Positions 21,969 through 33,814 of a stretch of DNA of 64,000 bases are shown here, one piece after another. The position numbers and the translations under genes are program-made. This DNA is from Adiantum capillus-veneris (Eukaryota > Streptophyta > Polypodiopsida > Polypodiales > Pteridaceae), in contig CM043942.1 in assembly GCA_014529385.2 (NCBI GenBank), forward strand, positions 935,001 through 999,000. Direction: 5' to 3'. Under the pieces are notes generated by a model. That model saw only the letters and a program-made list of their open reading frames with translations. It made no database searches and was not told the origin of the DNA. Position 1 is the first letter of the stretch; each line of letters starts with the position of its first letter.

Positions 21969-22604
21969 TCATTCTGCTCGTAGGACTTTCTTGAAAGCCG
22001 AGACATGGGCGTATGGGTCTCCTATGCCATTGTACTTTCTATTTACCCATTTTCTTAGTTGAGATGGTCTTATACTTTCGGGTGCAAAGTATGGAACAAT
22101 ACTCCTCTCTGGTATCGTTTCATCTCTCGTTATCGCTCTACGAGGAAATCCAGGTGGTGGTCCCCTCTTTGGAATTCTCTTAGAGGTTCCTATGGTTGGT
22201 GGATGTATCTGAGGTCCTTCATTGACCAAATATCCACTCATCTCTAATTTTGTTCGTGGATTCGTGCTTTCTACAGCTCTATATTCTCGTCCATACTTGT
22301 CAACAAATAAAGATGTCCATTGTCGGTCGACCTCGTATGTATAGACATATAAGAGCTTGTATTCTGTCAGCTCATCTGGGTAAGGATCTAAGAAACTGTA
22401 AAGGTTGAATTGATTTCCATTAATATACCTATATAGTCCTTCACTTTCATCGTTATACGTCCAAACTCTCTCCATAAAATTGGTCTTTATGTATTGTAGG
22501 TTTGGAAGATCTATTCTGGGCGGGTGCTCATCTATCCCTGCAATCCATGTGCTTGTATAAGCTGAGTCTGAGTCTGATGTAGACATGACTTCTAGGCTTA
22601 ACAT
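21969..22604 (-). CDS. gag: Element C Gag N-terminal region
   Basis: ATG at 22604 or, more likely, 22586 (MSTSDSDSAYT). 200 residues rich in Tyr, Asp and Pro with no named fold: SFLDPYPDELTEYKLLYVY in the first half, a Pro/Arg-rich part (RIPKRGPPPGFPRR) in the second, then KWVNRKYNGIGDPYAHVSAF, a sequence typical of the run-in to gag domains that position the particle-forming helices. TGA at 21969 is read as a mutated Trp since the coding pattern continues in phase. Confidence 0.75.
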   Translation of the reverse strand: MLSLEVMSTSDSDSAYTSTWIAGIDEHPPRIDLPNLQYIKTNFMERVWTYNDESEGLYRYINGNQFNLYSFLDPYPDELTEYKLLYVYTYEVDRQWTSLFVDKYGREYRAVESTNPRTKLEMSGYLVNEGPQIHPPTIGTSKRIPKRGPPPGFPRRAITRDETIPERSIVPYFAPESIRPSQLRKWVNRKYNGIGDPYAHVSAFKKVLRAE

Positions 22605-25201
22605 CTCTAGCTTGCTGTAGTAATACCTCTCTCAGTGTAATCAAGTGTTTTGGTCAGGGAAAATCCAAAACTATGTCCAAAACCGTGAGCGTTTTCTCAC
22701 AATTCTCTCAAATTGTCGGTTTTAGACACCCCTGACTTTTGGATGCATTTTGAGGCCTTAAACAACGATTTTTGGTCAGTTTACTCGAAGATCTGTAGTG
22801 CTACTCTCAAGCTACGTTTTGATGAAAAAACTTTTGGAATCGAAGTCCGTATGTGAAAGTTATGACCAAAACAGTGAGATGTAATTTGGAAAGTTGCTCT
22901 ATCTGATGTTTTTGCAAGTGGTCAGTTTGAGCCCAAAATTGGTGTGTGCACTCCTTAGGAAATGATAAACCCAGTGGTATACTTGGTTTCAAAAAAAATT
23001 CTCAAATTTTTTTCCTGACTTGTCTATCGCGATAGGCTCACCAAGTACCCCTTGCAAATGTCCAAATGCACTCAAACTTTGTGTACAGGGCATAATGGGC
23101 CTTTTGAACCCAAATATGAAGCCAGATTTGAATTTTGATTTTTCTACAGTGAATTCTTGAGCCTATCGCGATAGGCGCACCAGAGTGTTAATGGGATACA
23201 ATTTTTCAATTGTTTTTACAAATTTGAGTTCCCCCTTCTCTTGAGATACTACTCACCAGGTTTCAACCAATTTGGAATAATTTTCTTTTTTAACTTGTAT
23301 CAGACAACAGTCTCTTTTTTTTAATCTTATGAAGTAATCCTCTTAGATGTACTTCCAATACTCCAAATTTACTCAAATTTTAACCATAGGCTCACAACAA
23401 CATGTAGAACAAGGCCCTAAGGTCAGTTTTCAGAAATTTTAATTTCTGTGAAAAAGCCCCAGTCTATCGCGATAGGCTCAGCAGATTCTTCAGTTTTGAA
23501 AATTTTCCAGATTTCTCTTCACCACTGTGTTCCCTATGCTCTGTACACCTTGCTCACCAATTTCCACTTGTTTTGGACTTTTTCTTAGGTCTCTAACTCC
23601 AACTCTAGAATTCTAAGTCTCTCTGATCACTAGAAAATTTGTGTGTAACCTCCTGAGAGGCTAAACACGCTATGCTCCAGAGGGTTTTGAAAATTTCAAT
23701 TTCTTTGGCCCTGCTTTGAGTCTATCGCGATAGGCTCAGCAAGTAATCCTTTTATAGGTCAAACTTGAACTTTGACTATACCACTATGTTCCAACACCTT
23801 TGCTTAGTCCTCCTACCAATTTTCAAGTGGTTTGGACTTTTACTTTGTCAGTTAGACCAGATCTGGTGTTTTCTATAAGTTGAATCCTCTCAAATGGTCT
23901 TAGACCCACTTTCTGATGTCCAAATGACTACAAACTTTTTATGTGTCCTTGATAGCACCTTTCCCAGCTATGCCACAGAGGTTTTTGAAAAATTCGGTTT
24001 CTATCACTGGGTTCTTTGTCTATCACGATAGGCTCACCAAGTATGCCAAAAGGACACTTTTCCCAAATTTTCTCTTCACAGATGTGTTCCCTACCCTCTA
24101 TAGATCATGTATACCAAGTTTCATAAGGTTTGGAAATTTGGTCAGGTCCCTTTACCCAATTTGTCTCTGAAGTCTGACTCAAAACACCAGACTTGAGGTT
24201 TGGTGTTCAAGTAGGTGTCCAAGTACACTCAACTTTTGGGAGCAACCTTGTATTGATGTGTTTTACCTGTGGTATGAGGGGTTTTTCCTGATTGTGAGTC
24301 TATCTCCAATTCACCAGTCTATCACGATAGGCTGGGCAGAGAGCCACTGGGAAGTGATTTTTTTTTCCTGTTTTTGGACAGTTTGGCTCCCAATGCCCTT
24401 AGAAGCCTATCCCCAAAGTTTCATTCAATTCGGACTTCTTTTCCTTTGGATTCAAGCATTTCACAATTCACTTCCTTTAACTCAGAAAAAGCAAATTCCC
24501 ACTTAGATGCACAAGCACTGATGCAAATGCTTTGAAATTTCACATACAAGCTCTAGAGCATATGCAAAACAAGGTCTTGAGGTCAAACTTTTTTTGAAAA
24601 TTGCAGATTTGGTTTTAGATTTTTGTTTTTTGGGTTTTTTTTGGATTGGACCAAATTTGTGTTTTCCCCCTACCTTAAGGTCTCCAATGCAAAAACAATC
24701 ACTCAAATCGGCTTTCAAACGACCATTTTAGAGCGCTTTTACCATAATCAGCACAATTCCGCCTTTTGTGTTTTCAAGCACATTTTCATGTCAAAATTGC
24801 TCTAGATCAACATCAGATATCCTACACTACCTAAAGTCTTACTTTGGATGGTTGAATGGTTGTTTTTTCTTTCTAGCAAGCAAACAACCTCCTGCTTACC
24901 TTTTGCGTTTTTTTTTACGTTTTTCCTCTTTCGAGTTCTTCACAACCATAAGTCACAACCAAACACACAAACCATAAAACCTAATCTAAACACACAACAA
25001 AATAATATAACCATACCTCAACCTCATGGTGGACCACCTCGGTGAGACGCAGGCTCCCTGGCTATCCCTCAGTCAAGAGATCCGCTCTCTGACTTTCCAC
25101 TAAGAAGGAAAATGGTGACAACACTCTAGAAAACTCTAGAGAAACGCTATACTATCAAACACGAGTGATGCAGTCTACGCTAGTTTAGGCGCTTCGTCCT
25201 C
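22605..25201 (-). other. Element C 5' leader
   Basis: A 2.6-kb AT-rich leader between primer site and Gag. It has no convincing frame on either strand. Its main content is a tandem array of about 300-bp units, each marked by a CTATCGCGATAG-type palindrome (23024-24330). The last 350 bases before the primer site are A/C-rich. Confidence 0.65.
23024..24330. repeat. Tandem array with conserved 12-bp palindrome
   Basis: Palindromes lie at 23024-23035, 23164-23175 (16 bp perfect, 23161-23176), 23464-23475, 23722-23733, 24020-24031 and 24319-24330. The last two read CTATCACGATAG, one G-to-A step away. Spacings are about 140, 300, 258, 298 and 299 bases. GGCTCACCAAGTA or a close variant follows most of them, and phrases such as CTCACCAATTTCCACTTG, CTACCAATTTTCAAGTGG and ACCAAGTTTCATAAGG recur about 100 bases later, so the units are true but much-diverged tandem repeats in which the palindrome is the best-kept part. 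Confidence 0.85.
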
Positions 25202-25214
25202 GGCAACGGCGCCA
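25202..25214 (-). other. Element C primer-binding site, tRNA-Asp
   Basis: Minus strand TGGCGCCGTTGCC, the complement of the plant tRNA-Asp 3' end used by many Tat/Athila elements, one base from the LTR edge. It fixes the orientation as minus. Confidence 0.9.
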
Positions 25215-25215
25215 A

Positions 25216-25944
25216 TGTTAGCGGGTATGTCGCGACAAACGATGGAGCACAGCAAGAACACAGCCCAACAAACTGTCAATCCGATAGGCTCTGTCGGAAC
25301 TAATCCACAAAGACATCAACACGAAGAGCTTCTCGCACTAATTCTAATGACTACTTGATCATTCAGAACGGATGTCGTTTGAGGTACTTACGACCAAATA
25401 TAGCTCGTAGCAGGCGGGCTCGTGATGTGGTCCGCGGCTTGCATTGCTTGCGTCGATGTAGAGAGCTCCTTGATGCTAACACGCTCCTACTCTCATATCT
25501 GCAATGTGATTAGTGTGCACGACGGTGTGTGTGCGTGAAGCTCACTACCCTGTGCTGCAGAACCCACAACTGTATATTAATTGAGATAATGTAATGTGTC
25601 CCTTACAAAGCCTTAGGTTTCAGCTTATATACCAAGCCTTCAAACCTAATGTCTGGCCAAATGACCTGATTTGTCCCTATGCTTCTATAGAGCTTAATTA
25701 CAAGAAACTGAGTTGGCTTTACTCATTATATAAGCATCTGCGACCAAAATACAAGTGCCGATTTAAAATATGAGGTTCCCGTATACATTACAAAAGTGGC
25801 CGTAATGGCTCAAAATAATAATAACGGGATATTCAATGACGTCCATGAACTCGTATCTTCATGTTGCAGCATCCATCTTCATCTTCATTACTTCATCACC
25901 ATCTTCATCTGGAATCTTTATAGACTCTTAAGGAGCCATAAAGC
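25216..25944 (-). repeat. Element C 5' LTR, outer end unplaced
   Basis: Starts TGTTAGCGGGTA directly beside the primer site, so on the minus strand it ends TACCCGCTAACA. CTTATATA at 25624-25631 gives a minus-strand TATATAAG, correctly oriented to transcribe towards Gag. No second copy is in the window. The right limit is set only by the start of the next repeat. Confidence 0.6.
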
Positions 25945-26703
25945 TGTGTTGAAAACCCGTTGTGCTGATTCCGACTACCACCAACTCTACCTCACTTTGC
26001 AATTCCCCAAGCCCTCGAACCGAGGCCGTAAAAATTCCAATCTCCATCTACAACCAATCTTGAACAAGTGCACCCAATCTTTTGACTTCTGTATCTTTCC
26101 ACTCTGGGCTCCGTTTAACGTGCAGTCAATTCTTGCTAGCTCTGTATGATGCATACCATGCTCTGAAACCTTGGCGAGACTCAAAAGATGCCAGATGGCA
26201 CACCCCCCCATGTGGTCAGGTGGGCACCAACCTAGCCCCCGACAAAACTTCAACTGGCCATAAAATGCAATATGTGGCTCCTATCTGCAATCTGAAAAGA
26301 CGGGTAGGCTCCATAAATTGAGCACTACACACGTGTACCTTGACTTTCACTTGGGCCACATGTCCCCAAATGACCTGTTCGGCAAGAATCTGCATCACAC
26401 TGAACCTTCAACCTTCAATTACTTGGGCTCGGTATCTAGGTTACTCGTGTGGACCTGCTCCTTCAGCACTTCAAGCTCTACATTCTTGGACCCAAAGACT
26501 GCACCTCGCATCCCCTTCACTTGCTCCCCAAATTAGCCCCTTATGGAGCCTTCCTTGGCCTATAAACCGCCTTAGTCATACATTTCCGCTGCTACCTATC
26601 AACCCATGATCTTCCTAGCTGCTCCAGCCTTTTGCCATGCTTCTGCTAGCCTGCACATATATGCCCATGCCACCTTCTAGGGAGAAACACTTTGTCTGTA
26701 CCC
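25945..26703 (-). repeat. Element D 3' LTR
   Basis: Aligns with 43689-44450 over its whole length, with many substitutions by eye, so this is the oldest LTR pair in the window. Shared blocks include CCCCAAGCCCTCGAACCGAG, GATGCCAGATGGCACACC and CCTTCCTTGGCCTATAAACC. Boundaries are approximate: weak similarity extends 15-20 bases further left. Confidence 0.75.
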
Positions 26704-26829
26704 ACCCCTAAATGATCAACCATATAAGAGCTTGACTACCCTGCAAAACGGCAAACACTGAGCACATTACGAGAAAACCCAAAAAACTCGACTCTATATA
26801 CATATTTTTATTCCTAGCATATGAGAACA

Positions 26830-26897
26830 TTGCTTAGGTTGGTTACCCAACCTAAGCAACCTAATGGATGGGGTTGGTTACCCAACCCCCTCCATTA
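26830..26897. other. Two adjacent hairpins with the same core
   Basis: First: TTGCTTAGGTTGG (26830-26842), loop TTAC, perfect complement 26847-26859. Second, two bases later: TAATGGATGGGGTTGG (26862-26877), loop TTAC, complement 26882-26897 with one mismatch. Both share GGTTGGTTACCCAACC. They lie at the 3' end of the integrase frame of element D, upstream of its 3' LTR. Confidence 0.85.
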
Positions 26898-27606
26898 GAA
26901 CCTGATGCACTGCTGGCACCAACTCCCTCTCAAAATATAGCTTGAGACGCACACCATTAACCCTGTTCTTGAGAAAATGACCATCCATCCTCAGTAATGC
27001 ATAGGTACCATTGGGAAAATCTTGATGGACCTTGTAAGGCCCTGTCCACCTTTTTTTGAACTTCTTCTGAAAGGTGAAGTCAAGATAGATCTCGTACTTC
27101 ATCACTAGATCGCCCTTTTCAATTAGCTTTTTTTGGCAAATGATGGTTGAGCTTTGCTACTCTTTTCTCTCGCTGCTTCACATAAAAATCTGTTGCTGCC
27201 TCATGATCCATCTTCAAATTTTCAAGACTTGTAATCCTATCTTGCAAAACATCTTGATGAGTTTTATCAATCCACCACAAACCTTTGAGAGCCCCTAACT
27301 GCACATGTATAGGTAATACTGCTTCCTTGCCATATACCAACTCATAAGAAGTCCATTGGCACTTTCTATCAAACCATTGCACTGTGGATGGTATGCAGAT
27401 GAAAATCGATGTTGAATCCCCAACTTTTCTACTAGGGCACGCACCAATTTACTTTTGAACCCTTGTCCTTGATCCGATATAAGTAGCCAAGGTACTCCAA
27501 AACGACCGCATATGCAATCAAAAACAAACTGAGCAACAGTATGTGCACTTACCTCTTTAACCACTTTAGCCTCGACCCACTTGGTAAGGTAGTCTATGGC
27601 CACCAC
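26878..27606 (-). pseudogene. pol: Element D integrase core and C-terminus
   Basis: Minus strand, in two frames. 27606-27295 gives MVAIDYLTKWVEAK, WLLISDQGQGF (Gln where Asn normally follows the second catalytic Asp) and HPQCNGLIESANG with the Glu. 27382-27119 gives YELVYGKEAVLPIH, and 27105-26878 gives KRWTGPYKVHQDF and NGVRLKLYF, the C-terminal module. A shift near 27340 and a short break near 27110 separate these. The upstream hairpin overlaps the last codons. Confidence 0.8.
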
Positions 27607-27728
27607 AACATACTTCTTATTGCTTGCTGACTTGGGCTATGGACCAATTGCATCCAAAGCCCATTTTTCAAAAGCATCATGTGCTATGATAGCCCCTTGC
27701 TACTCGGCTACGAGTCGTCTTTCACCCA

Positions 27729-28190
27729 TTACTTGGCACTATGGCAGGTTTTGCACCAATAATGCACATCTCGCATAATAGAAGGCCACCAAAACCCACT
27801 TCTTAAAATACAAAACAAGACTTGATCCTTACCCTGATGACCGCTTTCTTCATGGAACTGCTCCAATACCATACCGATCTCCTCCTTGTAAAGGATTCGA
27901 CGTAGCACCCCATCTCTACCGTGCATCATAAGATCTTCTCCTATCAAAGTGAACTTTCGATCCCTTTGGACAATTCTCCTCTTTTGTAGCTTGGAAACCC
28001 CTTTGGAACATTGACCTGTACTCAAAAAATCATCAATGTCTTTTAAAGTCTCTCTACCTACATAAGTCCCCTGTGCCACATACAAACTCGACACATGAGT
28101 CTGAACACGGCTGCTAGCTAACCGATCTGCTTCCTGGTTCTGTTCCCTTCTCACGTGTTTGAACTGCACCTCTTCAAAAAATTTCAACAA
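27729..28190 (-). pseudogene. pol: Element D end of RNase H and integrase zinc-binding region
   Basis: Begins in the tail of the second RNase H (FKHVRREQNQEADRLAS) and, after a linker, reaches HEESGHQGKDQVLFCIL and HYWCKTCHSAK, the His/Cys cluster preceding the integrase core. The next 120 bases to 27606 should carry the first core Asp but are broken. Confidence 0.75.
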
Positions 28191-28231
28191 CTTCTTTATA
28201 GAGAAAAACCAATTCTTGAGAGAATCCCTCT

Positions 28232-28492
28232 TTACCTGCCATTGGCCAAAAGTTGTTTAATAACCAACAGAGCATCACCTTTCACTACTAACTTTGATAT
28301 ACAAAACTCAATACACTGCTTTAGTCCCAGATGTAGAGTAAGATACTCCACTTCATTGTTGGTATGCACCTCTTCCAAGTCATAAGCTTTGGAAAAAATG
28401 ACTATGCCGTGTGGATCTTGAATGACTATACCTCCATCTGCTGTTACCCTTCTGTAAGCACCATCAAACCACATAGTGAAGGTCCCTACCAA
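28232..28492 (-). pseudogene. pol: Element D second (Tat-type) RNase H, fragment
   Basis: MWFDGAYRRVTADGGIVIQD supplies the first catalytic Asp; TNNEVEYLTLHLGL carries the Glu and VKGDALLVIKQ the next Asp. It closely parallels the same domain of element A, confirming that D is Tat-type. It ends at a stop in 28232 and the frame resumes shifted at 28190. Confidence 0.8.
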
Positions 28493-28765
28493 GTCTGGTT
28501 CCTGTTTTTCCTCCTCTTACACTATCCTTGGATAGATTGGTGATTCAACCTCCTTGTTGACTAGGATATCTGCCAAATGAGACCGATTTGTGTGATCTAC
28601 TTTGAACTCAAACTCAAACTCTTGAAGCTCTATCACCCATTTCATGATTCACTTCCTTGGCTTCAAGTGTAGCACCACTTCAGGCAAAAGATTGTAAAAT
28701 AAACACATAAAACTTACGAACAATCAAATACACTTTGAACTTCCAGGAAGTGAATCCTAAAGCCA

Positions 28766-29636
28766 TCACCCACTGTTCCGCTTATAACTTCTCCCCACCT
28801 TCTGTAGCAACACTGCTCCAATAGCCACCGTACCCACCGTCATAGCAATATAGAAGTCATCCTCTGGATTAGGAGGGCACACTGTAGGTAGCTGACATAG
28901 AATACCTTTCACTTTGCCAAATGCCTCTTGAGCTTCCTCATCCCATTGAAATCCATGCACCTCTTGAGCCCTTTTATGAAGAGGGTAAACATATTGAGGC
29001 AACATCCAAAAGAAACGGGATAAATACTTTAACTTATGCACGAACGATGCCAACCCTCTCGCATTGGTGGAAGGTTCATTTAGAAACAATGCCTTCAACT
29101 TCTGTGGATCTGCTTCTATTCCATTCTGTGATACCACATGACCCAACAGCTGATCCCTTGGTTGTGCCAACTTGCACTTCTTTGGATTCAATTTCCCTAC
29201 TTCTTCATCTAGCCTTTGAAAACACAACCTCAACTTGGACAAATGTTCCGTCCTAGAACTATAACAACCAATTTCATCCATAAAAACTTTGATGAACTTA
29301 CCCAAGTGCGGCCGAAACACCTTGTTCATCCACTCTTGAAATGTAGCATTTGCATTCACCAGTCTAAAAAGCATCGTGCAGTAGGCAGAGCATCCCCATG
29401 GAGAAATGAAGGTAGTCTTCAATTGATCCTCCAATGCAATACCAATCTCAAAATACCTTGAAAAACCATCCATAATAGAATAGCATTCATGTTCAGCAAC
29501 ATGGTTTAAAATCTCATCCTGAAATGGTAGAGGGTAGTGATTCCGCTTGGTCGCGGCATTTAAAGGCTTATAGTCTACACATACTCGCCATTTTCCATTC
29601 TTCTTTGGGGTAATGAAAATAGGAGAAACCCACTCA
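28766..29636 (-). pseudogene. pol: Element D reverse transcriptase, main part
   Basis: The portion nearest 29636 reads WVSPIFITPKKNGKW and CVDYKPLNAATKRNHYPLPF in a frame broken near 29474; then MDGFSRYFEIGIALEDQLKT follows. The active site is FMDEIGCYS, Asp-Glu in place of Asp-Asp, so polymerisation would be lost. A degenerate first RNase H closes the segment near 28770. The coding continues on the other side of element E at 39935. Confidence 0.85.
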
Positions 29637-29641
29637 CACTA

Positions 29642-30319
<678 letters not shown>

Positions 30320-32099
30320 TGTCCCCCTTCCTACTGTAGATTCTGTCCTTGGAAGCTATTGAGTTGAAGCTTGTTTGTTGAGGTGGAAGAGCATTTGAGA
30401 TGAATGTCCTTAGCCTTCTTCAGTCACTGCAAAATCAAGAAACATTGGCACAGTAATTGCATTCTCATATACGATTGAAAAGCATATGCAGTTTTAGGCA
30501 GACAAATTGATTGATAGCATAATTCTAAACCATTTGTCAGCAATAAACATTAAATTGCAATATAATCAAATGCATAAACAGTTTGTAAAGGTAAAAAATT
30601 ATACAAGTCTGGGGTCGCTAATTTAACGGTCGAAAGACACTAAAGATTGACTATTGATACCATGGGCAAGCTTCTCAATTTTCTTTGGTCAATTAAGTTG
30701 TTTAATCGTGAGAGCCAAGTATTTCATGTCTGAGGGCTGACTAGAGGCTATACCTAGAAGACCTTGTAGTTAAGCTACGATAAGGAATTTCTCATGAAAT
30801 CATCGCCTGACCGATTACCTTTTCTTTGACCCCCAAAGTCTTTTCACAGTGATTCAATTTTAATGTGTGTGCTTATTTTCTATGCATTGGGTTTTTGCTT
30901 TTCAAGGAAAAGTGCCCACACTGGGAACCTCTAGGGCTCTAGTACCAGAGGTGATACATGTGAGTGGAGTACCAAATCAAGCTGAGGTTTCTCTTCTAGC
31001 TTAAGATTTTACATTGTGGCACTTTGACTTTCTGTTTGTTCATTTTCAGCATTTTAATTTTGTAACTTTGGGGGTTCATATAACATTGTTACCCTCCCCA
31101 GACTCATCACACTAGTAAACTCCCTTTATAATACGTAAGCTAAAGGTCAATAGGGACTAAGACCACTAGAAAGCCCTAGTAAATTTCACACAATGCTGCC
31201 TAAATTGGATTAAGAACCTACGTAACCATTGATTATTAGAAAGGCGTCCCCCATGGTATTAAGAGAAGATCTCTAATACCTAGCTTGGTCAAACTAGCTT
31301 ACTCGGACTGCTTGATTTTTAAACCTAAACAAGTGATTATGACAAAAAATTACATTGAATTTAATGTTTGATACTAGCAAATGCGTTGAATATTATGCTA
31401 CTAATCACAATTAAAGCAGACAAACATGGATGCAAAAAGATAAGGGGCAGTGCTAATGGACAAGAAACATTTGTTTGTGTTAATGGTCGTGCTTGATTTG
31501 AAGTGTGAATGAGAGAAAGATTCCATGAAGGTCCAAATCCTAACCACAACAACACGTGGGCCTGTACACACTATGAAACACAAGAATATGTCTAGGAGGC
31601 ACATCAGTGGGAAAAAAGAACTCTACTAATCACTCAACTCTAAAACAGAAACACTCCTATCGTACTAATCTTACCTACCCTCCATCACTCAAGTGATGAG
31701 GATCAAAGGTGTCTTATGACATAGGTTTCTATTTCAGTGTACCGGATGTGAATGTGTAGGTCTGGGTCAATGTTTTGACTTTTATTGTGCATACTTGTTT
31801 TCTAATTGCTCTTGCTCTTTACTATTTTTTGTTTTTTTATGAGTATAAGGCTTTATATATACATTCCCTAAGATTGGAGATTGAGAGGTCAGGGGGGAAG
31901 GTTGAGAGGGAAGCAAGTGAATGATGGATGTCAGCAAACACTCTCCCCTTCCTTGGGTAGATCATACCATTTGAAATGTGCTCGTCACCCTTTTAAACCA
32001 ATTGTTCCAATTGGTAATAGGTGATAATTTTTGCCATTAGTTTTCTATTACCTTAGGTGCCTCATCGAGTTTCAAGGGTGGTAAGGTACTCTTTCAATA
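30320..32099 (-). other. Element E 3' non-coding region
   Basis: About 1.8 kb between the coding remnants and the 3' LTR. No frame or known domain is seen on either strand. Non-coding 3' regions of this size are known from Tat-related elements. Confidence 0.5.
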
Positions 32100-32664
32100 T
32101 CGAACTTGAAGTGGTTCATCAGGTGATTCTTGAACACTGGGAGGTGTGGACTCATTTGTAACTTTATGGAGGTTCACTATTGTAGGTGGAGGCTGTGGAG
32201 AAGCTTTTACCTCTATGGATGCATTACATGAGGAGCTAGAAGCTTCATCGGACTCCCCTCTTCCTGAGCTAGATGGAACAAATCGTTCTTTCTTCGGTAC
32301 CCAAACTAGCTCTGGATCGGGTGTGTAGCATTCTGTGATTTTTTTCTTTCCACGATCATCAATTCATTTTCAAGCCACAGGATTGGGCGTACATGGGTCA
32401 CGTGACAAGTAAGAACACAATCTACATTCTGGCACCCAGATTTGATCATTTCCTTGATAGTAGCCTTTGCCTTCCAATAGTCGTTTAGGAATCCACCGCA
32501 ACATTTCTTTATATTTCCTGGGGCGAATGGAAGTCTCTTACCACGCTCCTAACTTTTAGCACTGGCTATGGTCCCTAAAGAATCTTTAGGGACCCACTTG
32601 TATGTTTTCTTCGTTATATTAGGATGAGTTTTGCCAAAAGCTATATGCATTGCTTGTAGCATAT
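32100..32664 (-). pseudogene. Element E C-terminal region with WIPK-type motif
   Basis: Minus strand translation gives KWVPKDSLG near 32600, RWIPKRLLEGKGYYQGN then DQIWVPECRL near 32435-32500, and LVWVPKKERF near 32285-32310, separated by stops and shifts. The motif matches the repeats in element C at the same distance from the protease, so the two share an unnamed region downstream of the protease. Function unknown. Confidence 0.5.
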
Positions 32665-33417
32665 TTAAGGGTACGGGAATTTCATCCCCTCATGTGTTAC
32701 CCAGGTCGTCCCCCTGTTTCCCCAAGTGTCTATGGTTGCTGCTAGGTGGACCCAATCCACATTGTCCGACTCAGTCATCCCAGGTAGTACATCCATATAA
32801 GGATAATCTTCTCCAGCATCAGTGTCCGCTTTACACGTGTAACAATATTGCAATGGGGCCAAGTGAACTGTGGTGTCAGATCTATGATCAATTATAAACC
32901 TGTTTCCTAGGGGATTAGCTCGACCAATTACAAGAGCCACTCGAATGACAAAATCTTGGAACTGCAAGTAGACATGGTTTTTAGACTAGTCATGCACTAT
33001 TTTTGCTTCCCTCATGAAAGGACGTCCTAAGATCATCTCCGATGCCATAATGTGTTTGGATAAATCCATAACAATGAAGGTAATCTTTATTTTATGTCCA
33101 AAGACCTTGATCTTGAGATCTTCTAGCATCCCAATAGGTTTAACAATAGACCCATTGGCCATCTTCACTACTATGGTTGTGGTCGCAAGGTGAGGTCTTC
33201 CCATAGTTTCCCAGCAATTTTTAGTCAAAATGCTAACCCCAACGCCACCATCAAGGATTCCCTTCACAGTTAATCCCTTAGTAGTGATTGGTATGGTCGC
33301 ATTGTATTCATCACCCTCAAAGTATTGTCCCAACTTGTTAACAGGTATTTCTATAACAAGGTTCTCATCTAGGTTGGGTTGTGGATCTAAGTGTTCCTCC
33401 AAATTGTGGTAGCCCAA
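32665..33417 (-). pseudogene. pro: Element E aspartic protease and conserved extension
   Basis: 33417-32986: VNKLGQYFEGDEYNATIPI leads to GILDGGVGVSILTK with Asp-Gly-Gly at the active site, then MILGRPFMREAKIVHD. TAG at 32986-32988 stands where elements C and G have Trp (QDWGY), and the frame then stays open to 32665 with WVHLAATIDTWGNRGTT, the counterpart of the WTQILATLDV region of element C. Thus protease and extension were one protein here too. Confidence 0.8.
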
Positions 33418-33814
33418 ACTTTAGTTCTCCATTGAGGAAGGCTCGAAGAGCTGAGACTAGCTCAGGGTCTTTATATAGTTTGGACATGAATGTGGTTCTA
33501 ACTTTTGAAGACATGAAATCCATCAATTTGTCAATGTTTAATGGCACCTTTTGGGCTTCACTCCCTTGATGTGGTAAAGATGGGATCTCCATTCCTTTGA
33601 TAGGATCAAGTAGTCCCTTTGTTAACATTATTTCCATCAAGAAGTGAGTACACCCACTTTCCCATGACTTTAAGTAACTTTCTTCTTGGATGACACTAGG
33701 TATGGCTAAGGGTCTATGGACTTGGTGAGGAGGTTGTTGCATAGGGAACACGGTGTCTGTAATCTGGATATGCCTAGGTGCTGGTTCTAGATCCCTTTGG
33801 GTATCTTCTACCAA
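33365..33814 (-). pseudogene. Element E linker before protease
   Basis: 149 codons in a frame different from the protease it overlaps, so a shift lies near 33400. IDKLMDFMSSKVRTTFMSKL and VSALRAFLNGELKFGLPQF look like helical linker; in element C the corresponding region reads ILTDLLSTPVKC and is also helical. No motif recognised. Confidence 0.5.

Larger units (their letters stand above)
16813..25944 (-). mobile_element. Element C: Gag-protease LTR element without RT
   Basis: Reading leftwards: LTR (25216 outward), tRNA-Asp primer site, 2.6-kb leader, then one long frame coding for Gag, zinc knuckles, aspartic protease and an unidentified C-terminal part. No RT, RNase H or integrase motif is present in either strand between 16.4 and 22.6 kb. 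It therefore depended on enzymes from another element. The frame from 22604 to 18378 is broken only by stops at 21969, 20937, 20631 and 18906, all in phase. A right-hand outer end and a left LTR could not be placed. Confidence 0.75.

Noticed and set aside
23024-24330. Regularly spaced palindromes as a CRISPR array
   Set aside because: Spacing is near 300 bases, the intervals are themselves related repeats, and the context is a plant retroelement leader.
26010-26030. CTCGAACCGAGG in the LTRs of element D, resembling a tRNA T-arm (also near 43756)
   Set aside because: No acceptor, D-arm or anticodon arm can be folded around it, and it occurs in both LTRs as ordinary LTR sequence.
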